A model generated the notes under the pieces. It was not told the origin of the DNA. It ran no database searches and saw only the letters and a list, made by a program, of their open reading frames with translations. Below are positions 32,723 to 46,300 of a stretch of DNA of 64,000 bases, piece by piece (position 1 is the first letter of the stretch; the number at the start of each line of letters is the position of its first letter). The stretch comes from Telmatactis stephensoni (Eukaryota > Cnidaria > Anthozoa > Actiniaria > Isophelliidae): NCBI GenBank assembly GCA_029948255.1, contig JALIZF010001824.1:620001-684000 (forward strand), in the 5' to 3' direction. The position numbers were made by a program, and so were the translations under genes.

Positions 32723-35700
32723 CTGATAGATTTATTAACTTTCACAACTTGTGCTAATTACTTACATGTGAGTTTGAGTAATCAAATGCATTAGGATGAT
32801 CAGCCATAAATATTCTAAACTGGTCTCTTGCGTCTTTACTTTTTGCTCTGTCATATGGAGTTTTTCCACTTTCATCTCTAAACCATGAAGAGAATATTTT
32901 GCAATCAAAATCATTATTTCAATCCCAAAGTTTTCTTGACTTAACCAAGCTTTTGACTACTGCAGTCATCATTGGGGTTATGTACAGTAGAAATATTCAA
33001 AAAAATTGCTCAAAAACAGCACACAAGTCCATAACAACATCTTTGAAGAAAGTAGCATTGCTGTAGACTGGTTTGGCTTACCTGATACAAGGATCTGCCC
33101 CGTGATTTAGCAGAGTGAATATAATCTCAGTCTGACTGGCTCTTGATGCTGCATGAAGAAGAGTACTACCACCCTCACCCCAACACTCATTCAGGACTTT
33201 ATATGGATCTACTGTAGTCTCCGGGAATGCTTTGCTTTCATCTCCTGCAGTCTTGTGTAAGTCACTTTCTTCTTCTCCCTTCAATATCAAACTGTCACCA
33301 GATTCTGCTTGAACAGTCGATTCTCTGAGTGTACTTTTCTCACAGACAGGAAGGTCAGCTGATGGTTGGTTATCTTTTATGTCCTTGCTGGAAAGTAACT
33401 TTGCAACAACTTCAGCATTTCCTGAAACTACTGCACAGTAAAAACGATTCCAGAAGTGATGATCTGGCAGAACTGCAAAAAAGATAATCCAAAGCTTAAA
33501 AACTTGAAACTAAAAATGTCCTTTGTCACATGGATGGTTAGAAGCCCACAGACAATGGATGTTGGTACATTGTATTCAGTAGCAACCTTGACCTTTGAAC
33601 CTCTGATAGTGAAACAGTTGAGGTAATTATGAACAATCTGCACCGTACGGTAAGTGGTCGGTAAGGTAACGGTACGTGGTTGGTAAGTGGTCGATAAGTG
33701 GTCGGTAAGGTAACGGTAAGTGGTCGGTAAGTGGTTGATAAGTGGTCGGTAAGTGGTCTATAAGTGGTCGGTAAGGTAACGGTAAGTGGTCGGTAAGATA
33801 ACGGTGAGGTAATGGTAGAATGTGGTCGGTAAGGTAACGGTAAGATGATGGTAAGGTAACGGTAAGGTAATGGTAAGATGACGGTAAGGATTAGAAGGTA
33901 AGGATTAGAAGAACATTTCAGGTTTCGTGGAATCCTAGGAGGGTTATTCACAAAAAAATGTTTGTGTGGGTATGTATTTTATAAGGAGTAAGGGTGCTTT
34001 AGTTGGCTTTCTAAGCAAGAGAGCGAGTCTCTTAATTTGACTCCCATTCTGCAATTTCACATCCTTGTTTTGAGGGAGTATTGATGGAGATAGATAGAGA
34101 GATTAAGATAGAGCACAATCTACTACCTAGAGGATCACTTTGTGAAGAGTCATGGATGTTTAAAATATTGTTTACCTCTCTTTTTAGTCAGTTTATGACT
34201 ATATTTATTCTAGCACGTACTGCTTGGAAATGTATTTCATTATTTTCATGAACAGTGACACTGGAATAAAAAGATCTTACCAACTTCTCTCTCTGGACAT
34301 CCTGTTGCTGCAGATACCTTTTCCTGGCCATAGCGTGAACTATTCTTCTTTTTCTTTCCTTTCTTGGTAGAAATACTTGCACTTTTTGTAACATCTTCAT
34401 CAAATTCACATTCAACAGAATCACTTTGGGATTCTTTTACCACCTCAGGTAAATAATTACATGTATCAGTGTTCTTGCTGGAGTAGAGGTTGGTTTTGTC
34501 AGACACCTTAGCAGGGGAATGGTGGCTTTTCTGTGGTGAAAGCTGGTGAAGAACTTCTTCCAGAACTTCACTTTTCTGACCTACAAAATTTTTGACTAGC
34601 ATTATCTTTTCAATTATTTTAAATTGGAAATAATAGAGCTATAAATGAAGATGGGCTTCCTGTGAATATCACAGACTAGAGTCAAGAATTGCACAGAGTC
34701 AAGAAATGTTTACAAGTCATTAACAGTGAGACAAAACTGAAATGACAGTAATACTAGATCACACTTTTCATCATTCAACCTTTTATCCAGTTATTATTTT
34801 CAACATGAAAGGACATATAAAACTCCTCTGATAAAATTTCATACCAAGAATTTGAACTTTTGACAACTCTTCATGGACTCTTTTAACCTCTTTAAATGTT
34901 GGGCGTCGAGTAGAAAAGGGTATTGTTCTTATTCTTGGGTCATCTGTAAGCATAAATTAATGACAAAGGAAAAGACAATTTTAATAAACAAGGATGAATA
35001 GATATGAATGATAATAGGTATTCATATACAGCACATAAGCTAGTCATCTAAATCCAAAATCATCCCTTCTCCTGCAAGCCAAGTCCTCATTTAACACTGT
35101 TCACTAAGAGTTCTCTAAGGTAAGGAGAGGCAGAGTTATAGAAATGTACCAACTTGGAATTGAGGCTTTCAATGTATGTTGACCCTCCCCCTTCCCCTCT
35201 GTTCACAAAATGCGTTGGATCATGAGTATCCTAGCTAATTCCCAAAATATCCAGTGCATGTGAAGAAATTGTCATCTGCTTACTTTTAGCCAAAGGTGAG
35301 TTTTTCCCTCCAAAAAACATGGGTTTGTAATATGTAGGAATCCTTATAAAAATCTTGTTACATTTTTCTAGATACTCTGACCATGACTGTAGCAGTTCCT
35401 GGACTTCCTGGAATAGGCAACAAAATTAGTGAATTAAGTGAGAAGAGAGACGCTGTTGTATTATGTAGAGAGATCAACTTACTTGTACTAATGCTGCTTC
35501 ATTGTATCGCCGAAGACTTGCACCTGCAGACCTCAAGGTAAAAGATAGAGCCTAAAAATCTTTGTTCTATATAATTGCATGGCCACTATCACAGGTTGCA
35601 AAGAGTAACCAGCAAGAGCTGGTTGCCTGCATGCTTGACCAATATGATGATGATGATGACACAATCATTACTGTTGCTGTTGCTATACCATTTCATAACC

Positions 35701-36275
35701 ATGCAAAATGTATTTACCATGTTTGTACATGCAGTGTATAGTACCTTACCTAGTCTGTATACCTTGCTGGTTATCACGTATCCCTTGAGCAGTTCCTCTT
35801 TTGGCCCTGACAGTATATCGGTGAAAAGTTTTATGTGCCAAAACAGTCTTGCCATCAAATACAGCTGCAGCAAAATGTCCACTAGCTGTCATGATGATCA
35901 CCCACAAAGGTTCATCTTTGATCTTCTTTATTTCTTTAATCAAATCCAACTCCTTTTCAGGGACATTTTTGGGTGAGAAAACAGTTACTCTATACACAGT
36001 AAAGACACAGTCAGTATCACTAACAAGGAAGAGTTTAGGATGACTTCTTCCAAGATTAGAGGTCTCTTTATCTTCTTCGTTCTCAGTTGGGAATGACTCA
36101 GGTAATGCTTCATTTGTAGTCCCTTCCATTTCAAAGTCTTCATCACTGTTGTCTTCAGAGTCTTCAGAGTCAGATCCTGATATACTAGAAACTTCACCTT
36201 TAATTCAAATACAGGCAACATGCATTAATGCATGGTTTCTTACAAATATCTTTAGGGAGGACAGGTGGGAAAAGG

Positions 36276-36308
<33 letters not shown>

Positions 36309-37724
36309 GGGGGGGAGAGGGCAAATATGGAGGGGTAAGACCCTCAAGTGCTGACATACCTGAAATAGTTTCTTCAAAGTCTTCTTCTGTAACAGTTGGT
36401 TTGTTCATAAGTCTTTGCTTGACATTGAACCTATGCCAATCAAGTTTGAAATGTTCCCTCTGCAAATGTAAGTTCATAAATCTAATATACATTGTATCTG
36501 ACACCTTGGAAACCTTAAAATTTGCTATCACTAGGACATATATACCAATAATATATACTGTAGTGTTATAAAGTTTAGTAAAAGTTTATTCTGATGGTAT
36601 AGTGTTGGCTATAATTTTAATTAATTCTGAATAAGTAATAATTGTCACCGGTTAGTACTTCATATAACAGTGATTTATGTAATTGTTTTTATATATAAAC
36701 ATGTGTACATATGTATGACATATAAAGGTAAGGTTGCACTGCCTTGGAAGATGTTGATAACCCTAACAATATAAACTAGAAATAAAACAAAAATATAAAG
36801 ATTCTATTTTCTTTTGTTTTGTCAAACCAACAGGAGTTTCAGTCAGGGCCTATTGTGACATAGAATTCACATATCGTATCCAAAGTTTGTCCAATATATG
36901 TAATGTAAAGAAAGGTCTGAACCCAGGTGGATACATATTTATCGAGGCAACAATATTTGTTTGATCATCCGAGTGGATGTAGTCCTGAGAAGGACTGTTT
37001 GGTGTGACTGACGTTTTGACAACCTGAGCGGAAGTCATCTTCAGAGGCAAGTGAGTCAAGTGACTTGTCAGTCACACCAAACAGTCCTTCTCAGGACTAC
37101 ATCCACCCAGATGATCACATTACAAATATTGTTACTTCGACAAATATTGTTACTTCGATAAAAATATATGTAAATTTGCCCTTGTCATTTGCTATTGTGG
37201 TTTTTCAATATGTAATACAATACATAATACAATACCTGAGCTTGAACAGAGTCAAATGCAGTTATTTCACATACACTACATGACATCCCTGCTTTGATGA
37301 CAGAAGGACCTAATATAAAAATAATATATAAGCTTATAAATTAAAGTCAATAAATAATAATTTTCAAAAAACTGGTATACTAGTGATATTTATTGGATTG
37401 ATATTTTTTTGAGTAATAGTTGAACAATATAAGCTAATTAAGCTTCCCTAATGTTGTATTCTAATATAACATTAGACTTGAAAATTATCCACTTTCAGAT
37501 GAATCAAAAATATGCATGGTCTTCATAATAAAAAAAAATAACTTGCTAATTCAGTGATTTTTCAAAGCCGAGTCAACATTCGCACCTTTTTCGTTATTAG
37601 TGGTAGTGGTATTTTGATTTTTCTCTCTTTGATGCTGGTCTACAGATTTATGAATCACATGTACATCCTTTAGAAGGTTTGCAGTTTCTTCATCAAACAT
37701 CGTAAGAACCATGGTGGTCGCCAT
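30942..37724 (-). CDS. ANKZF1: ANKZF1 (Vms1-type tRNA endonuclease/peptidyl-tRNA hydrolase of ribosome quality control)
   Basis: Fourteen exons in transcript order: 37724-37586, 37309-37236, 36459-36360, 36197-35763, 35523-35483, 35407-35284, 34943-34845, 34580-34281, 33472-33082, 32877-32766, 32154-32056, 31815-31735, 31273-31215, 31062-30942; 2175 nt, 724 residues (human 726). ANKZF1/Vms1 releases stalled nascent chains from 60S ribosomes and works with VCP/p97. Visible in order: C2H2 finger (Cys57, Cys60, His74, His80); VLRF1 release-factor-like domain with HKTFHRYTVRAKRGTAQG, the catalytic Gln being Gln242; FFGG and RRPTF blocks; acidic/Lys-rich linker; ankyrin repeats (about 440-590, STLLHAASRA, LLNHGADP); charged coiled coil (606-680). 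A perfect VCP-interacting motif RX5AAX2R (REKRALAAERR, 663-673) spans the exon 12/13 junction. It ends with a second zinc finger (CAMC 686-689, YCSIEC 706-711). Two short exons (5 and 13) were placed by phase and similarity. Confidence 0.93.
33643..33905. repeat. GGTAAGTGGTC-type minisatellite in ANKZF1 intron 8
   Basis: Degenerate 10-12-bp units mix GGTAAGTGGTC, GGTAAGGTAAC and GGTAAGATGAC. On the + strand each resembles a splice donor, but ANKZF1 is transcribed from the opposite strand. Confidence 0.85.
36283..36320. repeat. (GT)n and poly-G tract
   Basis: A GTGTGTGTGTG run is followed by about 25 G just outside ANKZF1 exon 3. Confidence 0.8.
36947..37138. mobile_element. MITE-like foldback in ANKZF1 intron 2
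   Basis: Nearly perfect arms: GTGGATGTAGTCCTGAGAAG on the left with its complement CTTCTCAGGACTACATCCAC on the right, extended outwards by ACAATATTTGT / ACAAATATTGT. The outer end CAAATATTGTTACTTCGA is tandemly repeated at 37139-37158. Confidence 0.85.
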
Positions 37725-38360
37725 CTTGAAAGAGAATTCAGATTATATTTTTCCTCACTCTTGTTAACTGTCAAGAGCTCTTTATATACACCAGGCAGAA
37801 TACGTTATTCACGCTTGCTTCACTTCGCGGCTATAGTAATATTCATATGGGAACCTAATAAATGCCCCACTAAAACAGAAATATTGCACCACATTCATGT
37901 TAACCTGGAAATTTCCAAATTCAGTGTGAACTATTTGGGGTTCCTGTGGTATACCACAGGCCTCCCAAAACTAGGATATATTTTTCGGTACCTTATCAAG
38001 GGCGGATCTAGGATTATGTATGTGCATCCCAAACAGGGGGTTGTATGATATCAGTGAAAGCAAAAATAGAGCCTAATTCTAGTTAACCATCATTTTTTCA
38101 TTTCCATAGTGGGGGTTGCAACCCCCTAAACCCTCCCCTTGGATCCGCCCTTGCTCAGTTATTGTTCATCTTATTAATCGAGAGCGCGGTCATTATCGAG
38201 GTCTGACATTTTCTCGTAATGACCAAGCGGACGAGGTTAATAAGAAGTTTATTATTTGTATTTTTAACCTTTTTGTCTTTCTAGCATTTGGACATTTGAT
38301 TTCCGGTGTACGCGAGCGTGCGCAGCTTGATTCCCGCCTTTTTTGTAAGTTCCTTGGTAA
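37725..38360. other. ANKZF1 upstream region
   Basis: Putative promoter of ANKZF1 (start codon at 37722-37724), then spacer. A stretch at 37998-38150 has the loose palindromic look of a transposon end (GGGCGGATCTAGGATTATG against GGATCCGCCC). No gene recognised. Confidence 0.35.
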
Positions 38361-38363
38361 GTT

Positions 38364-38457
38364 CCAATCTCGTACCCAGAGACTGCGTTCCTCTTGGTCA
38401 GCAACCGAGAAACGATCGCTGACCAAGAGGAACGCAGGCTCTGGGTACGAGATTCCA
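38364..38457. mobile_element. MITE-like hairpin
   Basis: The arms 38364-38402 and 38418-38457 (AATCTCGTACCCAGAGACTG against CTCTGGGTACGAGATT) flank a 15-bp loop. Open frames over it on both strands are mirror images of the hairpin. Confidence 0.8.
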
Positions 38458-38695
38458 TGCCCAAAAGTACTACAACTGATGATACTACAAACTCACAAGG
38501 ATAACAAGTGAGACTCTTGAATAGTAGCCAAAATGAAATCCGCTCTTCTCACTACATATATTCAGTTCAAATCCGCTCTTCTCTACATACTTTTACCATA
38601 GTACTACTTAACCCGTGCAAAAGTGCAAAATTACTAAAAAAGCGAAATCCTTTGTTTTTCATTGCTTAATTAGTGCTAATTTGCACTATTTAGTT

Positions 38696-39440
38696 AGAGT
38701 GATGGCACTTAGAGTGATTTTCACCGGACTGTGAAATAGTTACTAAGCTAATAGACACTAATAGACTCTGCACCCATTGTTTTCTTTTGTTGCAATACAA
38801 CTATTAGACACTATTAAATACTGACTATTAGTAATTTTTAGTTCACAGTCTGATGAAAATCACTCTAACTCGTGAAACAAAATCTAATAGTTAGTGTTTA
38901 ATAGTCAGATGGACACAAAAGAAAACCAATAGAAATAAGGCCTGATAGTGTCTATTAGTCTACTATCTATTTCAGGGGTTAAGTGAAACCACTCTAAGTG
39001 CCATCACTCTAGAGTGATTTTCATCGGACTGTGAAACAATTACTAATAGTCAGTGTTTAATAGTGTCTAATAGTTGTATTGCAACAAAAGAAAACAATGG
39101 GTGCAGAGTCTATTAGTGTCTATTAGCTTAGTAACTATTTCACAGTCCGGTGAAAATCACTCTAACAATAACCCTAACCATAGCACTAATTAAACAATAG
39201 AAAACTATATATAAATTAGCATAAAATAACACTATTTAGTACTATTTATTTGTTGCACTCTTTTAGTGTTTGAACTCTAGTATTTGTACTCTAACGCTCC
39301 ATTAGAGTCGTTACACTTAACCCGTGAAACACTAAATGAATTTTAGTGTGTAATAGTTCAATAGAGACAAAAAACAACAATGGAAATAAGGTTTACTAGT
39401 AGTTACTAATTATTTCACGGGTTAAGTGTAATCACTCTAA
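38696..39440. mobile_element. Cluster of related MITEs in inverted array
   Basis: Two copies of a roughly 160-bp element (38711-38873 and 39013-39166), each bounded by AGAGTGATTTTCAYCGGACT and its complement, lie in opposite orientation. Between them is a second element with ends based on TCGTGAAA / TTTCAGGGGTTAAGTG. Further on (39305-39438) is another with CACTTAACCCGTGAAA ends. A related fragment is at 41600-41780. Confidence 0.75.
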
Positions 39441-40120
39441 ACTTAAATTAAAAGAAATTAACACGACTAAAATTAACGCATTTTTTGAAATTCACGTTAA
39501 TTTTGCGTCAATTTCCTATATAATAGGATATTCTTGGTCAATATCGTAGTAAAAAGCGTTATTTCTTGCTTGCCTCCGAAAATTGCTAAATTGAGCAGCC
39601 GCTAAATACTCCTCTAGAGAAATCCCTAAATCAAATAGTAGCCTTGCCCGTAAAGTTTATGCCGTGCGGGAAAATACAAAACGCAACTATTTTAATAATA
39701 TTTTTTATAAATTGTTTAGTGAACAAGTTGCAAATGTTTGATATGAATTTTAAAAACTTTTAACGCAAAATTATCAATTTCATCAAGTGTTGCGCGGAAA
39801 ATCCTTGTTGCGAATCGATCCGTATCACCTTTAAGGAAACTAAACAAGTTTAAAATCAGAGTTCACCCAATAGTTCACACTGTATGCACCCCACAACAAA
39901 ATACAAGGTATAGCGAGGTGATTTCAAATTTATTTCCCAAGACGTCTGGTAAACGTAATGGATAATCGGGAAAAAGTGACCGGCAAACCTAATCAGTTTT
40001 TCCCTTTTGTCCTCGATTACCTTTACCAGCCATCTTGAAGAAATAATTCATTGTAAGCACTAATCATCTGAAAAAAAAACCATACTGAAACAAGAAATAA
40101 ATAGATCTCAGTAGAACACT
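39441..40120. other. Spacer before the POMGNT1 array
   Basis: AT-rich intergenic sequence with no recognised gene. The start of the upstream homology shared by the three POMGNT1 copies lies near its end. Confidence 0.35.
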
Positions 40121-40329
40121 TGTATAGAATGATTACTGCTACTTTATGAATACAATAGAAAATATTTGTATTTTATAACTCGCCTGACGACCGTAACCAA
40201 GACTTGAAGAATGTTCCGCGCTGGAAAAACATGAATTACAAACTTGAATAATGATTTCTTTTTTGGTGTGGGAGCTCAGTTGGACCAGTTACTGCAATAA
40301 ACATAAACAAGAAACAAGTATTTTCTAAA
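40121..40329 (+). promoter_or_regulatory. Conserved 5' flank of POMGNT1 copy A
   Basis: This sequence, including CGCCTGACGACCGTAACCAA at about 40182, recurs upstream of copy B (about 48459) and copy C (about 58292, with slight change). The duplications therefore carried the promoter/5' UTR with them. Confidence 0.5.
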
Positions 40330-43300
40330 ATGACATCAAATTTTTCGTCAATCTCATACAAAGTTCGAATTTCAGGGAATGAGAAGAGTTTTCATTTCAA
40401 AATCCAAAAGCCGGGACAAGCCTATCGATTGATACGTGGACTGCTCGTGTTAGTAATCTTGGTTACGTTCGTTGGAAATGTACTTTTTATTTTAGATGCT
40501 TCTTCACACTTGTTAAGTGGTGCTGATTCGACTGGAAAGGAAAAATCAAGAGGTCAATATCCATTCTTACCGGCTGGAGTTGAAAAAGATGAAGGTTTGT
40601 ACTACAAAAAAAAAAAAAAAAAAAAAAAAAAATAAAAAAAAAAAAAAAAATAATAATTACGTTTTTATTTTATTATTATTTATTTATTATTTTATTTTAT
40701 TTTATTCTATTTTATTTTAATTTTGTTTGTTTTAATATTTAGTTAAGCGCATTTGATTATATTTATAGAAAATGGCGCTATATAAATATTAAATATTATT
40801 ATTATTATTATTACATACATGGTATACTGTGAGATGTGTTTGTCATTTTAATCCTATTTGTAAAAATCATAGAAATTTTGACCGCTGTTTCTGAGGTCGC
40901 ACACTGGATAAACTCGATGAACATGAAGTGAAGGGAAGTGAAGTGAAGAATGTAAAGATTTAGGGGGTGTTTACATGGCACCAGGATCATCCTAGCAGGC
41001 GAATCATCCTACCTGCTATACATTTACTGCATTCTGTTTACATGGAAATTTGTGTCTTCACTTCGGGTACTAGGATCATCCTACTAAACAGAATGCAGTA
41101 AATGTATAGCAGGTAGGATGATTCGCCTGCTAGGATGATCCTAGTGCTAGGATGATCCTTGTGCCATGTAAACACCCCCTCAGTGTGCACTGTTTATTGT
41201 CTTTTTCACACCTAGGTGAGAAATGCAACACTGAGTCTGCGCATGTTGCTTCCGCTTTTGCTTCCGTTGCTCGTGAAAACTAGCCCTAACTGAAAAAAAT
41301 TTTTTTCATAAGGCATTGATATATGTCTAAAGATCTTAAATAAATGTTGATGTTAAATATTGTAAAGATAATGATTAAAGATGCATCGACATATATTTGG
41401 TTCTTTTTCTCAGGCTTTGTTTTAAACATTGAAGTATTTTCCAGCAAGGACAATATTTCCATGACCGCAAATGGAATAAAGGTAAGTCTACATTATCAAT
41501 TGTTAATCAGTGAGCAGCTAGAGTGATGGCACTTAGGGGGTGTTTACATGGCACTAGGATCATCCTAGCACTAGGATCATCCTACCTACTATACACAGTG
41601 GAAAACAATGGGTTTATTAAAGAGTGTACACTAAGGTGTATTTCACGGGTTAATGAAAACCACTCTAATCCGTGAAATAAATATAAGTCTAACAGACATT
41701 AGTAGATATTGTTTCTATTGTTTTCTTTTGTTTTGATTAAACTATTATTAGACATTGACTAATTGATTTTGTTTAAAATCAAATAATCAATCAATCAAGT
41801 TATCTCGCGATTTGATTCGTTTTCCGCAAAATTACCATTTTTTGTACTTGTATATTGTTAAAACGTAATCATGCATTTTCTGGTTCAATAGAGAAATCTT
41901 ACTGGTGTGTGTTTTTCAAAGAGCTCGTATTGCACTCGCACTCTCGCACTACTAGTTCGTGCAATGTTAACACTCTTTGAACCTGCCCCCTTCCATAACC
42001 CGGAGAGGCGAGGGGGGGGGGGATGGGGAAAGGGAGGACTCCTTAAAGTTTGCTAATCGGGAAGCTTAAGCAGGAGACGTTTTTGTCAACACGGACGTCA
42101 CACGCGCGTTTTCGTTCATCCGTTCTCCGTCATAGATGAGATTTCTGTTCTTGGTACAAGATGAAAAAGCCTTCACTGACCTTCTGGTTAATGAAAACGG
42201 ACTTATCATATCCATGATGTCGAAGGATGAAGAAGAACGTATACTGTGGTGGCGTCCGCGTTGACAAAAACGTCTCCTGCTTAAGCTCCCTAATATCGGT
42301 GTGCGACGCGTCAAGATCCTGTTTTTAGACTCGCGTCTTATTTCTCTCGTATAAATGGCCCTTATATATATTTTACAGCAATTGTAAGATTTTTAATTGA
42401 GTTATCTTTATTCTAAAGGTCAATGACGTCAAGCCAGTCAAATTTACTGGTATTCAAGTAGTTGTTCTAAACCAAGTCAGCGGCGCTAAGATGGCGTCTG
42501 CGACGTTCGATACTTTTATTTTTCCAAAAGAAAGTGATCAGTTGGCGCAGTTTATTGAAGATGTGTCAGTTGGAAGAATAATTTGTTTCGCCGTCATGGT
42601 GAGTTTAATGATTCATTTTATGGTAGCGAACAGCTTACATATGTAAAATAAATACCTAACAGCGAGTGAACTAGAATAGTTTGAACTTCAGGGGGAAAGG
42701 TTTTGCGGCTCCCGATGCATGATTGGGCAAACTGCTATCTGCTGAAGCAAAGTTCTTTTGTTCGTGTGTACGAATGATTTCCTACCTCGGGAGCAGAATT
42801 TTGATTCGGTGAAATGCTCCATGATATTAAATCGTCAAATACTCGCGCGGGAGTATTTGACGCGGGAGTATTTTCTGGCTCGGTTAAGCGGGCTGACTTC
42901 TTTTGTTCCCCCCCCCCCCCTTAATTGGGGCCACAAAACAAAAGACGTCACCCCGCTTAACCGGACCAGCCCGGTTCATATTATCAGGCCCTTATATCCT
43001 GTGCATCTTTCAGCTCACAGATTTTGCACTTACCCGCGTACTCCTTTTCGGTCTAGCCGCGCTGGACGCTTGCCGCCTCTCGCTCGACGACCTTTTTGGA
43101 AGGTTGAAAATGTTGGTCTATATTACAACTCTCTCTCAATCCTTTTCGATTAACAGAGAACACTTTATTGTAGTTTGTTCTACTCTTCAGTGTTCAGTCC
43201 TGCAATGGCGGGTTCCCCATACGCCATTCGCATTGTTGCGAGTTGGCTCGGGCCGGGCAATCATAACAAGGGCGAGTCCGTTTCCTGGTTTTACGAACCA

Positions 43301-46300
43301 CATAAGACTATTTTGTTGGTGAAATTACTAAACATGCTACAATTCTGGAAGCTTTTTCTGAGGTAGATTTCTGTTCTAGTGACGTATCGTTTTCTCGTCT
43401 TTGAAGGACGAAGCTTCCAAGTCACTGAAGACCACAACACGTAATCTCATCAAGCGTTATGGCAGCATGTACATCAATCGTTTACAATGGCGGGACATGT
43501 GGGCCTTTGTGGTCCAAAAACGAAAATATGGTGGTCGTGTGTTAGCTGAGGGCTACCAAAAATGTGGAAATCCTTACGACTGGGCAAGCTCTGTGACTAT
43601 TTCAACGTCTTTTCTTGCGAAGAAAGATTCATCGGATGAATGTGATTGGGAGGACAATGAGCAAAACCGAAGGCGAAGAGAGTTCTGTAGCAAATATGAT
43701 GGTTATCCCAGTGTTTGTAGATGTATGTATACTGGTCGCTTTGACAAAATAATCTATTTTTTGTTTTCACTCACGCACACACACTCACAGCAAGGAAATA
43801 GGAGAAAGCAAGAAAATAAGGAAAATACCTATGAAAGAAATGAAGAGTGAAAAAACTGGAAGAACGATGCAAATATGATATGGAGGCGGTAGAAATTAGG
43901 AAAGCAAAACAGCAACGTAGGAAACACGAAAAACTACAAAATAATCAAATACAAGTTTTTTTCTACAGGCTCCAATCCAATACCATTGGAGTTTGACAAC
44001 CCGCCATTTCCGGATGGAAGCAAGCTTGGGCTTCCTGTGGCGGTAATGGGTGGTAATCGACCTCATTACTTATTCCGAATGCTTTTAACTCTGAAGGAGG
44101 TCATTGGCTTAAATGCTTCCTTAGTTACGATATACCTTGATGGCTTCTTTGATGAACCAGCTATGATTGGGAAGCTATTCAATCTAAAGGTGCATCAACA
44201 CGAACCTGTCGGCATTAGCATCGCCAGGATATCACAGGTAAAGAATTACTCTGCTCTATTGGGTCCGGTTGTTCGAAATTGAATTAGCGTTAATAGTTGA
44301 TGAAACGGAATTGTTTTTTTTTAAGATTGTATCCTGGATGAGCAAAAATATAGAAATACTCACCTTTCGAACAATAGGGTCCCTGTAAGATACACTGTTG
44401 GCAAGAAAAGCAGAGATGATGAAAAAGGAAAACCAAGGGAGAACGAGGAGGAAATGCTCTTGTTCGCGGTTTATCCTTACAGTTCGTTGACTATCAGCTC
44501 TTAGTTTGCGCAAATTCGCGAATTTTTGGATTGGACAGAGTAGATAAAAATCTTGCACAAAAATACTATTAAAACTCATTGTCACCATAAAAGAAGAAAC
44601 AGCGTACGTTTGCATGGTACGTAACAAAATGCTGCGAACTAGCAAAACCGCTTTCATATCACGTGTATGTGATGCAGTGGCGAGGTAGTCATATAGGGTG
44701 GTACCAATTGTGGTATCATTTTAAATCACCCATTCCTGCTCCCTCTGCCCTCGTTTTCCACTCTCCATCGTCTTTCAGACCTCTTTTCACACCTCCCTCG
44801 TCTTCACATCCCTTCTCCCTCTGCCCTCGTTTTCCACTCTCCGTCGTCTTTTCGTCTTTCTACCTCTTTCTACACCTCCCTCGTCTTCACATCCCTGGGG
44901 GAGGGGGGGGGGGAGTTTGTTTGGTCACTTAACCTGGATTTTCTATATTGTTATTCTATTTTCGTTTCATTTTATTGTCTGCAGTACTAATATCTTGTCT
45001 TACTCAGGAACACTGAACATTTCCCCTACCTCTTCGTCCTCGCCCTTCTCATTCTTTTTCTTCTTCATTAGTCAGCCATTGGAAGGCACCCTGAAAAAAT
45101 TATACAAAATCTTTTTAATCATAAGATTTTCAACCTTTCCAGCATTACAAGAAGAGTCTGAAGACATCGTTTGACGACAATCCAGAAGCGCAATACCTTG
45201 TGATTTTAGAAGAAGACTTGGATATATCTGTAGATATCTTGAGCTTCTTTAAACAGCTTCTTCCTGTACTTGAGAAGGACGAGAGTTTGTTTTGCATATC
45301 AGCTTGGAACGACCAGGTATTTATGCACATAAATAAAACTATGCTATATACACAGTCTATATACTGAGACCGGCCAATGGCGTGTTTTCTACATTTAATT
45401 CAGAGAATTTGTAATACAAAACATAATGAAAGGGCTTGTAGCACTTTTAGTTTTTTTTTTTTTTTGACTGGCAAAAACTGTCTTTAAATTGAACTGGTTA
45501 AATTTGAAACTTTTTTCTATTCAAAATATTCGGCATTTAACAATGACTGGGAGGTGTGACTGGGATATGAACCCGGGGGGGGAACTCCTATATATAAGAG
45601 GACGGGGATGCTCGTCGGAAATTTTAAAAATGACCCCTAAAAGGTACCAAAGGCATATCCGGGTGGGCGTGGCAATACATGTTTTACCCCTAAAAGGTAC
45701 CAACTCAAAAACACTAAATTTAACATTTTGCATATTTTAGTCAATCAAGCGATCAATTGTGTCTATTTATATACGACCAATGTAATGGTCGTGCAATCCG
45801 ATCTTTGTTTCCAGTATTTAATCGTTGATGGAGGAAAAAATCACCCTAAAAGGTACCAGCTATGTCTCTGGTAGTCCACTAAAGTCTGGGACACCCTAAA
45901 AGGTACCAGATCGCTGATTTTGACCCCTAAAAGGTACGACGAGCATCCCCGTCCATTTACGATCGGAGTCCCCCCCCCCCCGGGGGATATGAACCCCAGG
46001 TGTTACGTACGTGTTTGTAGACTGTCACTCAGTGTACTTCGTTTGCTTTCTAATTGAGTTATTCAGTAAACGAGAACTTTTTGCGTTATAGGGATATAAA
46101 CATTCTACCAATGACGTCTCATTAACCTACAGAATACAGACCATGCCTGGTCTTGGATGGTAAGGGACGGACCATTAGAAAAGTGATATGGGGGGGGGGG
46201 GGGAGTTTGGGATTGGCATAAATTTTTTTTTGGCCACCAAAAGTGGAAATGAATTTTTTTTCACTTTGGCAGGAATATTTTTTTAAAGAAAATGTCCCGG

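Noticed and set aside
38193..38511. Coding region with mirrored LRSSWSA-type peptides on both strands
   Set aside because: Explained by a DNA hairpin read in both directions.
43723..43850. Extension of POMGNT1 copy A exon 4 past 43722
   Set aside because: Read-through into the intron; a donor at 43723 and phase agreement with copies B and C mark the true end.
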